NCBI RefSeq assembly: GCF_010692325.1
Contig: NZ_JAAHHW010000013.1
Coordinates: forward strand, 1-41,942
DNA: 41,942 nt
Source: Moorena sp. SIO3I8
Lineage (GTDB): Bacteria; Cyanobacteriota; Cyanobacteriia; Cyanobacteriales; Coleofasciculaceae
Direction of reading: 5' to 3'
Shown: one piece after another, positions 1-8,407 of the stretch
How the letters are laid out: the number at the start of each line of letters is the position of its first letter
Position numbering within the stretch: position 1 is the first letter of the stretch
Position numbers and translations under genes: made by a program
The notes under the pieces: model-generated
Seen by the model: the letters and a program-made list of their open reading frames with translations, nothing else
Told to the model about the DNA's origin: nothing
Database searches by the model: none

Positions 1-1
1 G

Positions 2-103
2 GGTCGGCGTATCAAGATTTCGGGGGCTCAGTGGGATGAGAGTAACGTCCCACAAGTCTTGAAGCATCGGTGTGCCTACCTCAACGGGCAATTTTCAACT
101 TGA
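2..103 (+). CDS. 3' end of an unidentified ORF, possibly transposon-derived (partial)
   Basis: An open frame enters from the left edge and runs 33 codons to a TGA, ending with a C-terminus that contains ISGAQW and VPQVLKHRCAYLNG. The stop lies 31 bases inside the reading frame assigned to mysC, so the two cannot both be native full-length genes in this arrangement. The tail resembles C-termini I associate with mobile-element proteins such as TnpB-type proteins in cyanobacteria, but this is recollection and not a firm match. If correct, an element inserted upstream of or within the 5' part of mysC. Confidence 0.3.
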   Translation, partial: GRRIKISGAQWDESNVPQVLKHRCAYLNGQFST

Positions 104-1335
104 GTCTTACAAAACTGAGATGCACTCGACGAATACCTGTTGAAGGTTCCAAAAACATCTTGATTACCGGGGGCAAAATGACCAAAGCCCTGCAACTGGC
201 TCGCTCTTTTCATAAGTCTGGGCACAATGTCTTTTTAGTTGAAACTGATAAATATTGGCTATCTGGTCACCGATTTTCTAATGCGGTTAAAGGGTTTTAT
301 ACCGTGCCAGCACCAGAAAAATATCCCAATGGTTATTCCCAAGCCTTACTAAAAATTGTTCAAAAAGAAAACATTGATGCCTTTATTCCCGTATCTAGCC
401 CAGTAGCGAGCTATTATGATTCTGTCGCTGGAACGTTACTCTCCCCCTACTGCGAAGTCATCCACTTTTCTCCTGACATCACCCAGATGTTAGACGACAA
501 ATTTACATTGTGCGAGCAAGCTCGTTCTTTAGGATTATCAGCACCAAAATCCTTCCTAATTACCGATCCACAACAAATTCTAGATTTTGACTTCAAAGCA
601 GATGGGAGTCGGTATATTCTCAAAAGCATTCAGTATGATTCAGTTTCTCGCTTAGACATGACCAAGTTTCCCTTTGAAGGAATGGAAGATTATGTCAAAA
701 ATCTTCCTATTACAAAGGAAAACCCTTGGACAATGCAAGAGTTTATTACCGGTCAGGAGTATTGCACCCACAGTACAGTACGCAACGGAAAAATTAGACT
801 TCACTGCTGTTCCCCATCGTCTCCTTTCCAAGTAAATTATCAGCATCTTGATAAACCTGAGATATATTCATGGGTGGAGAAATTTGTCAAGGAATTAAAT
901 TTGACAGGACAAATTTCCTTTGACTTCATTCAAACCGAAGACGGCACCGTCTATCCCATTGAATGTAATCCTCGCACCCATTCTGCTATCACCATGTTTT
1001 ACAATCATCCAGGATTAGCAGATGCTTATCTTAAAGATAGTGAGCAGGAAAATCAAGCACCGATTGTGCCCCGCCCTGACAGTAAACCAACTTACTGGCT
1101 CTATCATGAAATTTGGCGGCTGACTGAGATCAGGTCATGGTCAGCTTTACAAGGGTGGATTAAAAAGATTGTCAAGGGTACAGATGCCATTTTTCAAGTC
1201 AACGATCCCTTACCCTTCTTAACCGTACCCCATTGGCAAATTACCTTACTATTGTTAGAGAATTTACGGAAACTAAAAGGCTGGGTAAGGATTGATTTTA
1301 ATATTGGTAAATTGGTAGAATTGGGTGGGGATTAA
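70..1335 (+). CDS. mysC: MysC-like ATP-grasp ligase (mycosporine-glycine synthase), 5' end probably truncated
   Basis: MysC condenses glycine with 4-deoxygadusol to give mycosporine-glycine in the UV-sunscreen (MAA) pathway, using ATP-grasp chemistry. The frame shows the pre-ATP-grasp strand NILITGGKMTKALQLARSFH at about residues 29-48, the ATP-grasp core with MLDDKF, YILKSIQYDSV and WTMQEFITGQEYCTHSTVRN, the metal-binding end IECNPRTHSAITMFYNHPG, and the family C-terminus ending in GKLVELGGD. Known MysC proteins are about 460 residues and start with a membrane-type segment; that segment is absent here. The only starts before the first strand are GTG at 70 and TTG at 100, inside another ORF's tail. 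The next ATG (178) falls within the first strand, so the 5' end looks replaced. mysA and mysB are not in the window; mysD lies downstream. Confidence 0.88.
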   Translation: MCLPQRAIFNLSLTKLRCTRRIPVEGSKNILITGGKMTKALQLARSFHKSGHNVFLVETDKYWLSGHRFSNAVKGFYTVPAPEKYPNGYSQALLKIVQKENIDAFIPVSSPVASYYDSVAGTLLSPYCEVIHFSPDITQMLDDKFTLCEQARSLGLSAPKSFLITDPQQILDFDFKADGSRYILKSIQYDSVSRLDMTKFPFEGMEDYVKNLPITKENPWTMQEFITGQEYCTHSTVRNGKIRLHCCSPSSPFQVNYQHLDKPEIYSWVEKFVKELNLTGQISFDFIQTEDGTVYPIECNPRTHSAITMFYNHPGLADAYLKDSEQENQAPIVPRPDSKPTYWLYHEIWRLTEIRSWSALQGWIKKIVKGTDAIFQVNDPLPFLTVPHWQITLLLLENLRKLKGWVRIDFNIGKLVELGGD

Positions 1336-1382
1336 ATAGCGTTCGGCTTAAGATTCGCCCTATCAAAAAAGTTAAGCAATAT

Positions 1383-1529
1383 ATGTTACCAATTAACAAC
1401 ACTTCGGACAGGGAATCTACCCTCAATCATCCCACCATCGGTATCATCGGTTGCGGCAATATTGGAGGGCGACAAGCCGCTAATTTTCTAGCCCATGGCT
1501 ACTCGTTCTATGTCTACGACATCAATTAG
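1383..1529 (+). pseudogene. N-terminal fragment of an NAD(P)-dependent dehydrogenase
   Basis: A 48-codon open frame starting at ATG 1383 encodes a Rossmann beta-alpha-beta unit with TIGIIGCGNIGGRQAANFLA and the second strand FYVYDIN, as in the 6-phosphogluconate / 3-hydroxyisobutyrate dehydrogenase superfamily (GxGxxG nucleotide-binding loop). It then hits TAG. The rest of the roughly 290-residue protein is absent; the following sequence is AT-rich and joins a transporter remnant at 1618. I read it as a decayed gene left by a deletion. An expressed 48-residue peptide is possible but unlikely. Confidence 0.6.
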
Positions 1530-1617
1530 GATTACACTGGCTATTCCGCTGCCTAAATTGATATTAATAATCATTACATATATTAATCATTACAGATATC
1601 TAAGCTCACCCCTTGAT

Positions 1618-1791
1618 AGCCTAGTTGCGTTGCTTATTCCAGCTCTTAGCGCTGTGGAAGGTTGAGCGATTTTCTGAGAACGTATTCAATTGTGGACTTT
1701 GGTAAATTTCCTAGTCATTTTATTCGGAATGTATTTGACGCTCTCTAGTATATCTGCTATTAAACCTGCAATTGAATCTGCTAATAACTGA
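1618..1791 (+). pseudogene. 3' remnant of an EamA-family transporter gene
   Basis: These 174 bases align without gaps to the last 174 bases of the intact EamA gene downstream (3177-3350). Translation gives SLVALLIPALSAVEG, a stop, then further recognisable residues such as GMYLTLSSISAIKPAIES, matching the intact GMYLAISSRSAIKSPLES. In-frame TGA codons interrupt it and nothing upstream encodes the remaining 80 percent of the protein. Divergence is substantial, so this is an old paralogue and not a recent copy. Confidence 0.75.
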
Positions 1792-2372
1792 GTTTAAATA
1801 GTAAATATATAAAATAAAATTATTTATTATGAACTTGATTAAAACTATTCTGAGTTTTGCTTAATATGAGATGAAAGTATGGTTTTTATCAGATGAATAA
1901 AAAACCGTTAAAACTAATGAACAAAAACTACCTTTATTTATTCACCTCGTTGCTCAAAAAAAATTGGGGTAATGCAGTCATTATTTATGCCTGAAAGGAG
2001 CAAACCTCAAAATATTAGTATAAAGTTTGAGTAGTCATTTACATGAGTCTCCGATTATCAGCTATTTATATACAGTATTTATTCAAAAAATTATCGACAA
2101 CAACAGCATCAAAATTAACTATTAATTTAAATTTTAACTATCCATTCAATAGCTACAAGTGTTAGGGTTTATACTATAGCGTTTATCGTAGCTATGAGGT
2201 ACACATTATTTTTTACCTCTTCCCTCACTTCCCCTCCTGGGAGGGGTTAGGGGTGGGTTACTCTTACCTGCTCCCTGCTCCCTGCTCCCTAAAAACCAGA
2301 AATTTGTACCTCACAAGTCGTAGAATTGCTATATCATATATGCTTTCAATAAAAATATATAAATAAAGAAAC
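1792..2372. other. Intergenic, AT-rich, with a dispersed hairpin repeat and heptamer repeat
   Basis: No gene is visible. A perfect 7-bp stem with a 2-base loop (CCCCTCC-TG-GGAGGGG) lies at 2231-2246, in a dispersed-repeat-like context continuing TTAGGGGTGGG. Three copies of the heptamer CTCCCTG follow at 2268-2290. The rest is AT-rich and may carry the promoter of the EamA gene. Confidence 0.5.
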
Positions 2373-3350
2373 ATGAATGCTCAAGGTAAATTATCACGGA
2401 TACAGTACCTATCTTCATTTCCAATAGATTCTTTTGCTGCATTAATTGGTAGCATAATATGTCTTTCTTTTTCACCAATTTTTATTCGTTTGATTGAAAT
2501 GGAAATGGGACCAAATGCTACGGCATTTAATCGTTTTTGGATTGCGGCTGTTGCCTTTGGACTACTGAATAACTTGTTAAATGTGGGTCACCAAAAGCAG
2601 GAAACTGAACCAGAACTAAATAAAAATAATCTGGGCTCAGAAAAAAGGCTACTGATTGCAGATGGTTTGCTTTTAGCGATGGCTTTGATAGCTTGGACTT
2701 GGTCTTTAACTCAGACGAGTGTTGCCAACTCTAGCATCATGCATAATATGGCTCCCATATTTACTATATTAGGAGGGTGGCTAGCTTTTGGTCAGCTCTT
2801 TGACCGTCGATTTCTCGTGGGTATGTTTGTTGCAATCGCGGGAGTAACTTTACTAGAAGTAAATGATCTGTTATCATTGAGTATTGGTCAACAGCTACTA
2901 GGGGATTTAGCAGCTTTACTCTCAGCAGTATTTTTTGGGGTACACCCATTAATCGCAGAGCAACTTCGCACTAAGTTTAACTCTGTGACGATTATGACTT
3001 GGTCTTCGACAACCAGTTTTCTGTTGCTATTTCCTGTTGCTGCAATCACCGAAGAGCAACTTTTTCCGAGTTCCGTAACTGGGTGGTTTTCAGTAATTGC
3101 CCTAGCATTCGTTGGTCAAATGCTGGGTGTAGGACTTTGGACTTATTGCCTCAAAAAGTTATCTTCAGGGTTTGCTAGCCTAGTGGGGTTGATTGTTCCT
3201 GTTCTCAGTTCCCTCGAAGGTTGGACAATTTTCTCAGAACCTCTTAGTTTTTTGACTTTAGTCAGTTTTGTGGTAATCTTAGTGGGAATGTATTTGGCTA
3301 TTTCTAGCAGATCGGCTATTAAATCTCCCCTTGAATCTACTAATAGTTAA
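2373..3350 (+). CDS. EamA/DMT-family transporter
   Basis: The 325-residue protein is strongly hydrophobic, with about ten membrane segments arranged as two EamA repeats (roughly residues 15-170 and 180-312), the normal size for the drug/metabolite transporter superfamily. Features include FSPIFIRLIE in the first repeat and FGVHPLIAEQ at the start of the second. The substrate cannot be read from sequence. It sits between mysC and mysD on the same strand, with a decayed paralogue just upstream, so export of a mycosporine-like compound or a precursor is a reasonable guess but not shown. The ATG at 2373 gives the expected N-terminus. Confidence 0.85.
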   Translation: MNAQGKLSRIQYLSSFPIDSFAALIGSIICLSFSPIFIRLIEMEMGPNATAFNRFWIAAVAFGLLNNLLNVGHQKQETEPELNKNNLGSEKRLLIADGLLLAMALIAWTWSLTQTSVANSSIMHNMAPIFTILGGWLAFGQLFDRRFLVGMFVAIAGVTLLEVNDLLSLSIGQQLLGDLAALLSAVFFGVHPLIAEQLRTKFNSVTIMTWSSTTSFLLLFPVAAITEEQLFPSSVTGWFSVIALAFVGQMLGVGLWTYCLKKLSSGFASLVGLIVPVLSSLEGWTIFSEPLSFLTLVSFVVILVGMYLAISSRSAIKSPLESTNS

Positions 3351-3501
3351 ATTTCACTACTGCATCTATCAAAATTTGATATTAGAAACATCGAAGTATT
3401 AACATTAAACACTTGTGGTGCCATATAATCAAATGAGCAGAGATTTAGTCAATAGGATTAACCATTCCTAGCAATCGCTCATTAACCCCTAAACAAACAT
3501 A

Positions 3502-4911
3502 ATGGCTAAACAAGTTGGGATTGCACTCACGTTTATCATGTTCCTGCTGTTATTTACAGCAGTGGGCATTTACTCGGCAACCCGCAAACAAAATACCACC
3601 ACCGATTATTTACTGGCTAGTCGCAATGTCAACCCTTGGCTGACAGCACTATCAGCAATGGCAACTGGTCAAAGTGGTTTATTATTCATCGGTCAAGTAG
3701 GTTTTGCCTATAAAATAGGCATTTCCTCCCTCTGGCTGACCATTGGTTGGGCAATTGGGGACTATCTTGCTTGGTATTTTATTTTCAAACGGTTGAGACA
3801 GCTCTCTGAGGAAACTGCTTCAGATACTGTCTCTTCCTTTCTAAGTCAAAATATGAAAGGCTCCCGTTTGATTGCCATTATCTCTGCTATAATAACTATT
3901 ATCTTTCTAGGTTCCTACGCCGCAGCCCAACTGGTAGCAGGAAGCAAAGCACTCAATGCTGTGTTCGGATGGAACTATAATTTAGGCATCATTATAGGAG
4001 CAGTAATTGTCGTTATCTACTGCTTTTCTGGAGGAATTCGCGCCTCAATTTGGACCGATGCTCTACAAGCAACAATCATGATCGGTTCCTTGTTACTGTT
4101 GTTAGTGGTGGCGGTTGCCAGTTGTGGTGGAACCGGGCAACTGTGGCAATCTTTGGCAGGCATTGATCCAGCTTTAATCAACTGGAATTATTCTCAGCAA
4201 CCGTGGGGATTTGCGCCTTTCTTTATTGGTTGGATAGTAGCTGGTTTTGGTGTGGTGGGACAACCCCACATTATGGTGCGCGCTATGGCGATTGACTCAG
4301 CCGACAACATTGCTTTTGCCAGAAATATTAAAGCTGCTTTGGGGTTAGTAACCTCGATCTCGGCTATGGGTATTGGCTTAACAGGGCGAGTGCTGATGCC
4401 AGATTTGTTGGCTTCCGGGGATCCAGAATTGGCACTTCCTTACCTATCGTTGAAATTGTTACCAGTGGTTTTAGTGGGATTGATGCTCGCTGGGCTGTTT
4501 TCTGCCACTATGTCCACAGCAGATTCTCAAATACTCTCTTGTTCAGCTGCCCTAACCCAAGATATTTTTCCGGCTGCAGCTAAATCTTACCAATTCGCAA
4601 AAGTAGGAACCCTAACTGTAACAGCAGTAGTTTTGGCGATCGCCCTACTTGGAAATAACAATGTCTTTGCTTTAGTAACTTTTTCTTGGTCGGCTCTGGC
4701 TTCAGGTTTGGGTCCTTTATTAATCTTGAGAGTTTGGCAGCGACCAGTCAATCTTACCACAGCGATCGCAATGATGGGAATTGGGATTGCTACAGCTTTG
4801 ATTTGGAATTTAGGACTTGATTTGTCCAGTGCTATTTATGAAGTGCTTCCAGGTATGGCTGCAGGAATGGCAGTCTATGGAATTGCTCAGTTTTTGAAAC
4901 ATCCTAAATGA
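3502..4911 (+). CDS. Sodium:solute symporter (SSS family)
   Basis: The 469-residue inner-membrane protein has about 12-13 hydrophobic helices. SSS-family landmarks are DYLLASRNVNPWLTALSAMA near residues 35-54, GGIRASIWTDALQ in the middle, and LAGLFSATMSTADSQILS near 333-350, where the SATMSTADSQ stretch corresponds to the sodium-site helix of PutP/vSGLT-type carriers. It probably takes up a small organic solute with Na+; the solute is unknown. It lies 151 bp after the EamA gene and 48 bp before mysD on the same strand, so co-transcription with mysD is likely. Uptake of an amino acid for the MysD ligase step is an inference from position only. Confidence 0.85.
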   Translation: MAKQVGIALTFIMFLLLFTAVGIYSATRKQNTTTDYLLASRNVNPWLTALSAMATGQSGLLFIGQVGFAYKIGISSLWLTIGWAIGDYLAWYFIFKRLRQLSEETASDTVSSFLSQNMKGSRLIAIISAIITIIFLGSYAAAQLVAGSKALNAVFGWNYNLGIIIGAVIVVIYCFSGGIRASIWTDALQATIMIGSLLLLLVVAVASCGGTGQLWQSLAGIDPALINWNYSQQPWGFAPFFIGWIVAGFGVVGQPHIMVRAMAIDSADNIAFARNIKAALGLVTSISAMGIGLTGRVLMPDLLASGDPELALPYLSLKLLPVVLVGLMLAGLFSATMSTADSQILSCSAALTQDIFPAAAKSYQFAKVGTLTVTAVVLAIALLGNNNVFALVTFSWSALASGLGPLLILRVWQRPVNLTTAIAMMGIGIATALIWNLGLDLSSAIYEVLPGMAAGMAVYGIAQFLKHPK

Positions 4912-4959
4912 TTCCGTTTTTAGTTGTTTAGTTTAGTTCTTTATAAGAGGAGATTAGTT

Positions 4960-6003
4960 ATGTCAGTACTTCGCATTCTTCATTTAGTTGGGTCTGCAGA
5001 CAATGACTTTTACTGCGATTTGTCACGGCTATACGCCCAAGACTGTATTGCCGCAACGGCGAATCCTTCTCTCTACGAATTTCATATTGCCTACATCACC
5101 CCCGATCGCCAGTGGCGGTTTCCCTCATCCCTCAGTAAGGAAGACATCGCCGCAGCCAAACCCATGTCCCTCTCTGAGGCTGTAAAGTTCATAACAGCAA
5201 AAACTATTGACCTAGTGCTGCCACAAATGTTTTGTATCCCTGGCATGACTGAATACCGTGCCCTATTGGACTTGCTTAATATGCCCTATGTGGGCAATAC
5301 CCCAGATTTGATGGCACTAACTGCCCATAAAGCCAGAGCTAAGGCGATTGTGGCAGCGGCAGGAGTTAAAGTACCTTTTGGAGAACTACTTCGCCAGGGA
5401 GACATTCCCACCATTAAGCCGCCAGTAGTGATCAAACCTGCTAGTTCTGACAATTCTTGCGGGGTGACTTTCGTCAAAAATGTCGCTGACTATGACGCTG
5501 CCCTGAAAACAGCCTTTGAACATTCAGATGAGGTCTTAGTGGAAGAGTACATCGAACTCGGTCGGGAAGTTAGATGTGGAATCGTTGTCAAAGACGGCGA
5601 GTTAGTGGGTTTACCCCTGGAAGAGTATCTGGTGAATTCCCATGACCACCCGATTCGCAACTATGAGGATAAACTAAAACGAACAGAAGATGGCAACTTG
5701 AGTTTGACTGCTAAGGATGGTGTTAAGGCTTGGATGCTAGACCCTAGTGACCCTGTAACCAAGCCAGTTCAGGAAGTAGCCAAGAGGTGTCATCAGGCGT
5801 TGGGCTGTCGCCACTACAGTCTTTTTGACTTCCGTATCGACCCACAAGGGCAACCTTGGTTTCTAGAAGCAGGGTTGTATTGTTCTTTTTCTCCTAAAAG
5901 TGTGATTGCTTCTATGGCGAAAGCATCGGGCATATCTGTAAATGAGTTGTTGATGACAGCGATTGATGAAACGTTAATTGATAAGGCTGCGTGTAGGGAA
6001 TAG
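4960..6003 (+). CDS. mysD: MysD, D-Ala-D-Ala ligase-like MAA synthase
   Basis: MysD joins a second amino acid (commonly serine, threonine or glycine) to mycosporine-glycine to form a di-substituted MAA such as shinorine. The 347-residue protein has the D-Ala-D-Ala-ligase fold: N-terminal domain with VLPQMFCIPGMTEYRALLDL, then VGNTPDLMALTAHKARAKAI, the ATP-binding strand PPVVIKPASSDNSCGVTFVK, EVLVEEYIELGREVRCGI, and the metal-binding end FDFRIDPQGQPWFLEAGLYC. ATG 4960 is preferred because AGGAG lies 8 bases before it; upstream codons lack a ribosome site. Length matches characterised MysD proteins. It is on the mysC strand, separated from mysC by two transporters. Confidence 0.93.
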   Translation: MSVLRILHLVGSADNDFYCDLSRLYAQDCIAATANPSLYEFHIAYITPDRQWRFPSSLSKEDIAAAKPMSLSEAVKFITAKTIDLVLPQMFCIPGMTEYRALLDLLNMPYVGNTPDLMALTAHKARAKAIVAAAGVKVPFGELLRQGDIPTIKPPVVIKPASSDNSCGVTFVKNVADYDAALKTAFEHSDEVLVEEYIELGREVRCGIVVKDGELVGLPLEEYLVNSHDHPIRNYEDKLKRTEDGNLSLTAKDGVKAWMLDPSDPVTKPVQEVAKRCHQALGCRHYSLFDFRIDPQGQPWFLEAGLYCSFSPKSVIASMAKASGISVNELLMTAIDETLIDKAACRE

Positions 6004-6068
6004 GGAACTTCGGATCAGGGAATAGTCTGAGGCGGGGGCGCGGCAGGTGTGGGGAAATGGGGATAATA

Positions 6069-6201
6069 TGGGAAGTGTGGCAGGTGTGGGAGGTGTGGGA
6101 GGTGTGGTAAGATGGGGAGTCAGATTAGCAACTAGCTCCCCAAGACAGTGCTGCCTAGGTATTCCCTAGTCCCTAGTCCCTAGTCCCTAGTCCCTATTCC
6201 C
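6069..6201. repeat. Two tandem repeats: 9-bp AGGTGTGGG array and 7-bp AGTCCCT array
   Basis: After mysD a G-rich stretch repeats AGGTGTGGG with small changes (about 6069-6110). After 50 bases, AGTCCCT repeats about five times (6163-6201). The second has the 7-bp period seen at many other intergenic sites in this window. The remaining sequence to 6497 shows a HIP1 octamer near 6299 and no gene. Confidence 0.8.
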
Positions 6202-6497
6202 ATTAACCCAGGACGAGGTACCTCAGCCAATTGAGAACTGCTATTATGATTAAGTAACGTTTAAGTTTTCCGTAACAAGAGTGCCACTCCCCAGTTAGCG
6301 ATCGCATGTAGTCTTGGTCATGGCATCATACCACCATCAGCATAGTTATCTAAATCTAAATTGTTATCTAAATTACTGGCCTCAGCCCATTCCTGATCAG
6401 GGTATTTACTTGTGACACACCGATTGAGGTTAGGGAACAGTTAGTAAAAATATTCCATCTGCTACCAAATCCTTCAATGATGTGGTAAGATAGAGAC

Positions 6498-7109
6498 ATG
6501 GCATTAGTACCACTCCCTAAGGCGGTCGAACTTACCGGACTCTCCAAAAATACTCTCAGAAAGTACGCAGATAATGGCACCATCCAATCCGAAAGGACAC
6601 CAAGCGGAAACAGGCTCTTTGATACGCAAAGCCTGCTCAGTCTTGGGAAGCGGCAATCAAAACAGCCAGCCACTATCTGCTACTGCCGAGTCAGTAGTAC
6701 AAAGCAAAGAGACGACCTCGCTAGACAAGTTGCCTATATGCACTCCCTCTTCCCCAGCGCCGAAATCATCAAAGATATCGGCTCAGGTCTCAACTACAAA
6801 AGAAAAGGGCTTAGAGCCATACTGGAACGGCTTATGCAAGGAGACCAGCTCACAATTGTTGTTGCCTGTAGAGACAGACTCACCCGATTCGGGTTTGAAC
6901 TCTTTGAGTACTTGGTCAGTATCAACGGTGGAAAACTCTTGGTTCTCGACAACCCTGAAAGTTGCCCCTCCTCAGAGCTTACCGCCGATCGCGAAGGGTG
7001 ACCAAAGGTCAATCTTCTCTCAATCATTCACGTCTTCTCTTGTAGAGTCCACGGACTCAGAAAGTACGGGACAAAAATCAAAGAAGATCCGACTGTTCCT
7101 AAACGCTGA
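6498..7109 (+). pseudogene. tnpA: IS607 TnpA serine recombinase, interrupted by a 24-bp insertion with a stop
   Basis: The N-terminus is a MerR-like HTH (LPKAVELTGLSKNTLRKYAD), followed by the resolvase catalytic domain with ICYCRVSSTKQRDDLARQV (nucleophile serine in CRVSS) and CRDRLTRFGFELFEYL. The frame reads SELTAD, then eight extra codons including TGA (6999-7001), and then resumes in the same frame with LLSIIHVFSCRVHGLRKYG through to a second TGA at 7107-7109. Removing the 24 bases restores SELTADLLSIIHVFSC, the usual IS607 TnpA end. The copy is therefore cut short by a small in-frame insertion and not by a frameshift. Confidence 0.8.
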
Positions 7110-8184
7110 CCAACGCTTAACTATTAGAAGGTGGTTTGGAGTTTCCCGTTATGTGTTCAACAAAACCGTCAAAATCCTTGAAAATGGCGAAATTAAAGCA
7201 AATTGGAAAGCCATTAAGACTGGTATCCTGAACGATCTTCCTGAATGGTGCTTGGCAGTACCTTATCAAATCAAATCTATAGCGATAAAGGATGCCTGTA
7301 CCGCTGTCAGAGAGGCCAAGAAAAAATACAAAAAATTGGGACAAATTAATCGGGTTAGATTCCGTTCTAGGAAAAATCCTGTTCAGTCTTGCTACATTCC
7401 TAAATCGGCTGTTTCTGTAAAAGGAATTTACCACACAAAGTTAGGTGCATTGACCTTTGCTGAGACACTTCCTGGCAACATTTGTGATTGTAGATTGACT
7501 AGCACTAACGGGAACTATTACCTAGTAGTCCCTTACAAAACAGCCCACATTAAAACCGAAAACCAAGGTAGGGTTGTAGCGTTAGACCCTGGTGTTAGAA
7601 CTTTTTTGACATTTTTTAGCCAGACTTCCGTTGGCAAAATAGGACATGGTGACTTTTCTGGGATTCAGCGTCTATGTCAACACTTAGATAATCTGATTTC
7701 AAAGATCAGTAAGGCTAAGGGAAAACAAAAATACCGAATGAGAAAAGCCGCCAGAAGGATGGTGCTCAGAATTCAGAGCCTAGTAAATGAACTACATCAC
7801 AAGGCGGCTAGATTCCTGGTTGACAACTTTGATGTAATATTGCTCCCTACCTTTGAGACGTCTCAGATGTCCAAGAAGCGCAACCGAAAACTTAGATCTA
7901 AAACGGTTCGCAATATGCTTTCTTTTGCCCATTATCGGTTCAAAGAGTTTCTCAAACAAAAAGTATCTGAGACCGGAAAGATTGTTGTTGATGTCTGCGA
8001 AGCTTATACCAGCAAAACGGTTAGTTGGACGGGCGAGATAGTTAACATTGGCGGCAGCAAGACTATTAAGTCGAAAATTGATGGTCAAGTAATGGATCGT
8101 GACATCAATGGCGCTCGTGGGATATTCCTGAGAGCTTTGGTAGATACACCCTGGCTGAAAAATCAGCTTGCATTGGCGGGCTAA
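6928..8184 (+). CDS. tnpB: IS607 TnpB, RuvC-type RNA-guided nuclease family
   Basis: TnpB proteins are RNA-guided DNA nucleases encoded by IS605/IS607 elements. The recognisable protein starts near KKIRLFLNADQRLTIRRWFG (about 7084). RuvC residues are visible: Asp in VVALDPGVRTFLT, Glu in VCEAYTSKT and Asp in MDRDINGARGIF. The region that usually holds the CPxCG zinc finger reads TSKTVSWTGEIVNIGG and has no cysteine pair. The start is uncertain because the frame stays open through much of tnpA; GTG 6928 is provisional and gives 418 codons, near the usual length. The 24-bp insertion in tnpA also adds eight codons to this frame, upstream of the conserved part, without disrupting it. Confidence 0.8.
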   Translation: MENSWFSTTLKVAPPQSLPPIAKGDQRSIFSQSFTSSLVESTDSESTGQKSKKIRLFLNADQRLTIRRWFGVSRYVFNKTVKILENGEIKANWKAIKTGILNDLPEWCLAVPYQIKSIAIKDACTAVREAKKKYKKLGQINRVRFRSRKNPVQSCYIPKSAVSVKGIYHTKLGALTFAETLPGNICDCRLTSTNGNYYLVVPYKTAHIKTENQGRVVALDPGVRTFLTFFSQTSVGKIGHGDFSGIQRLCQHLDNLISKISKAKGKQKYRMRKAARRMVLRIQSLVNELHHKAARFLVDNFDVILLPTFETSQMSKKRNRKLRSKTVRNMLSFAHYRFKEFLKQKVSETGKIVVDVCEAYTSKTVSWTGEIVNIGGSKTIKSKIDGQVMDRDINGARGIFLRALVDTPWLKNQLALAG

Positions 8185-8235
8185 AGTCTACTTTGGTAGA
8201 TTTTGGTAGCTAAAAAGTATCGGTATTATTGATTT

Positions 8236-8407
8236 GGCGTTGCTGAATCTTAGAATGAATATAAGTAGGGTGGGCATCCTGCCCGCTTGGTAATTGTAAC
8301 GGGCAAGATGCCCGTGCCACCAAGATGCCCGTGCCACCAAGATGCCCGTGCCACCAAGATGCCCGTGCCACAAAACTCTTAAAATCATTCCATTATTAAG
8401 CAACGCC
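8236..8407. mobile_element. MITE-like element, copy 1
   Basis: The element is bounded by imperfect terminal inverted repeats: left GGCGTTGCTGAATCTTAGAA, right (reverse complement) GGCGTTGCTTAATAATGGAA. The flanking octamers ATTGATTT (8228-8235) and AGTGATTT (8408-8415) match at 7 of 8 positions, consistent with an 8-bp target duplication. The core carries four tandem 17-mers reading CAAGATGCCCGTGCCAC. No protein is encoded. A larger copy in the opposite orientation lies at 14719-15189. Confidence 0.75.

Larger units (their letters stand above)
6498..8184 (+). mobile_element. IS607-type insertion sequence (tnpA broken, tnpB open)
   Basis: The pair of a MerR-like-HTH serine recombinase and an overlapping TnpB is diagnostic of IS607. 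Element ends cannot be fixed because IS607 lacks clear inverted repeats and target duplications; the span given covers the genes only. tnpA carries an in-frame insertion with a stop, so this copy is probably not self-mobile. An omega-RNA would be expected to overlap the 3' end of tnpB, but its boundaries were not determined. Confidence 0.85.

Noticed and set aside
6574-6927. Long N-terminal extension of the TnpB frame across tnpA
   Set aside because: The sequence is an alternative frame of tnpA without similarity to TnpB; the real start is probably much later.
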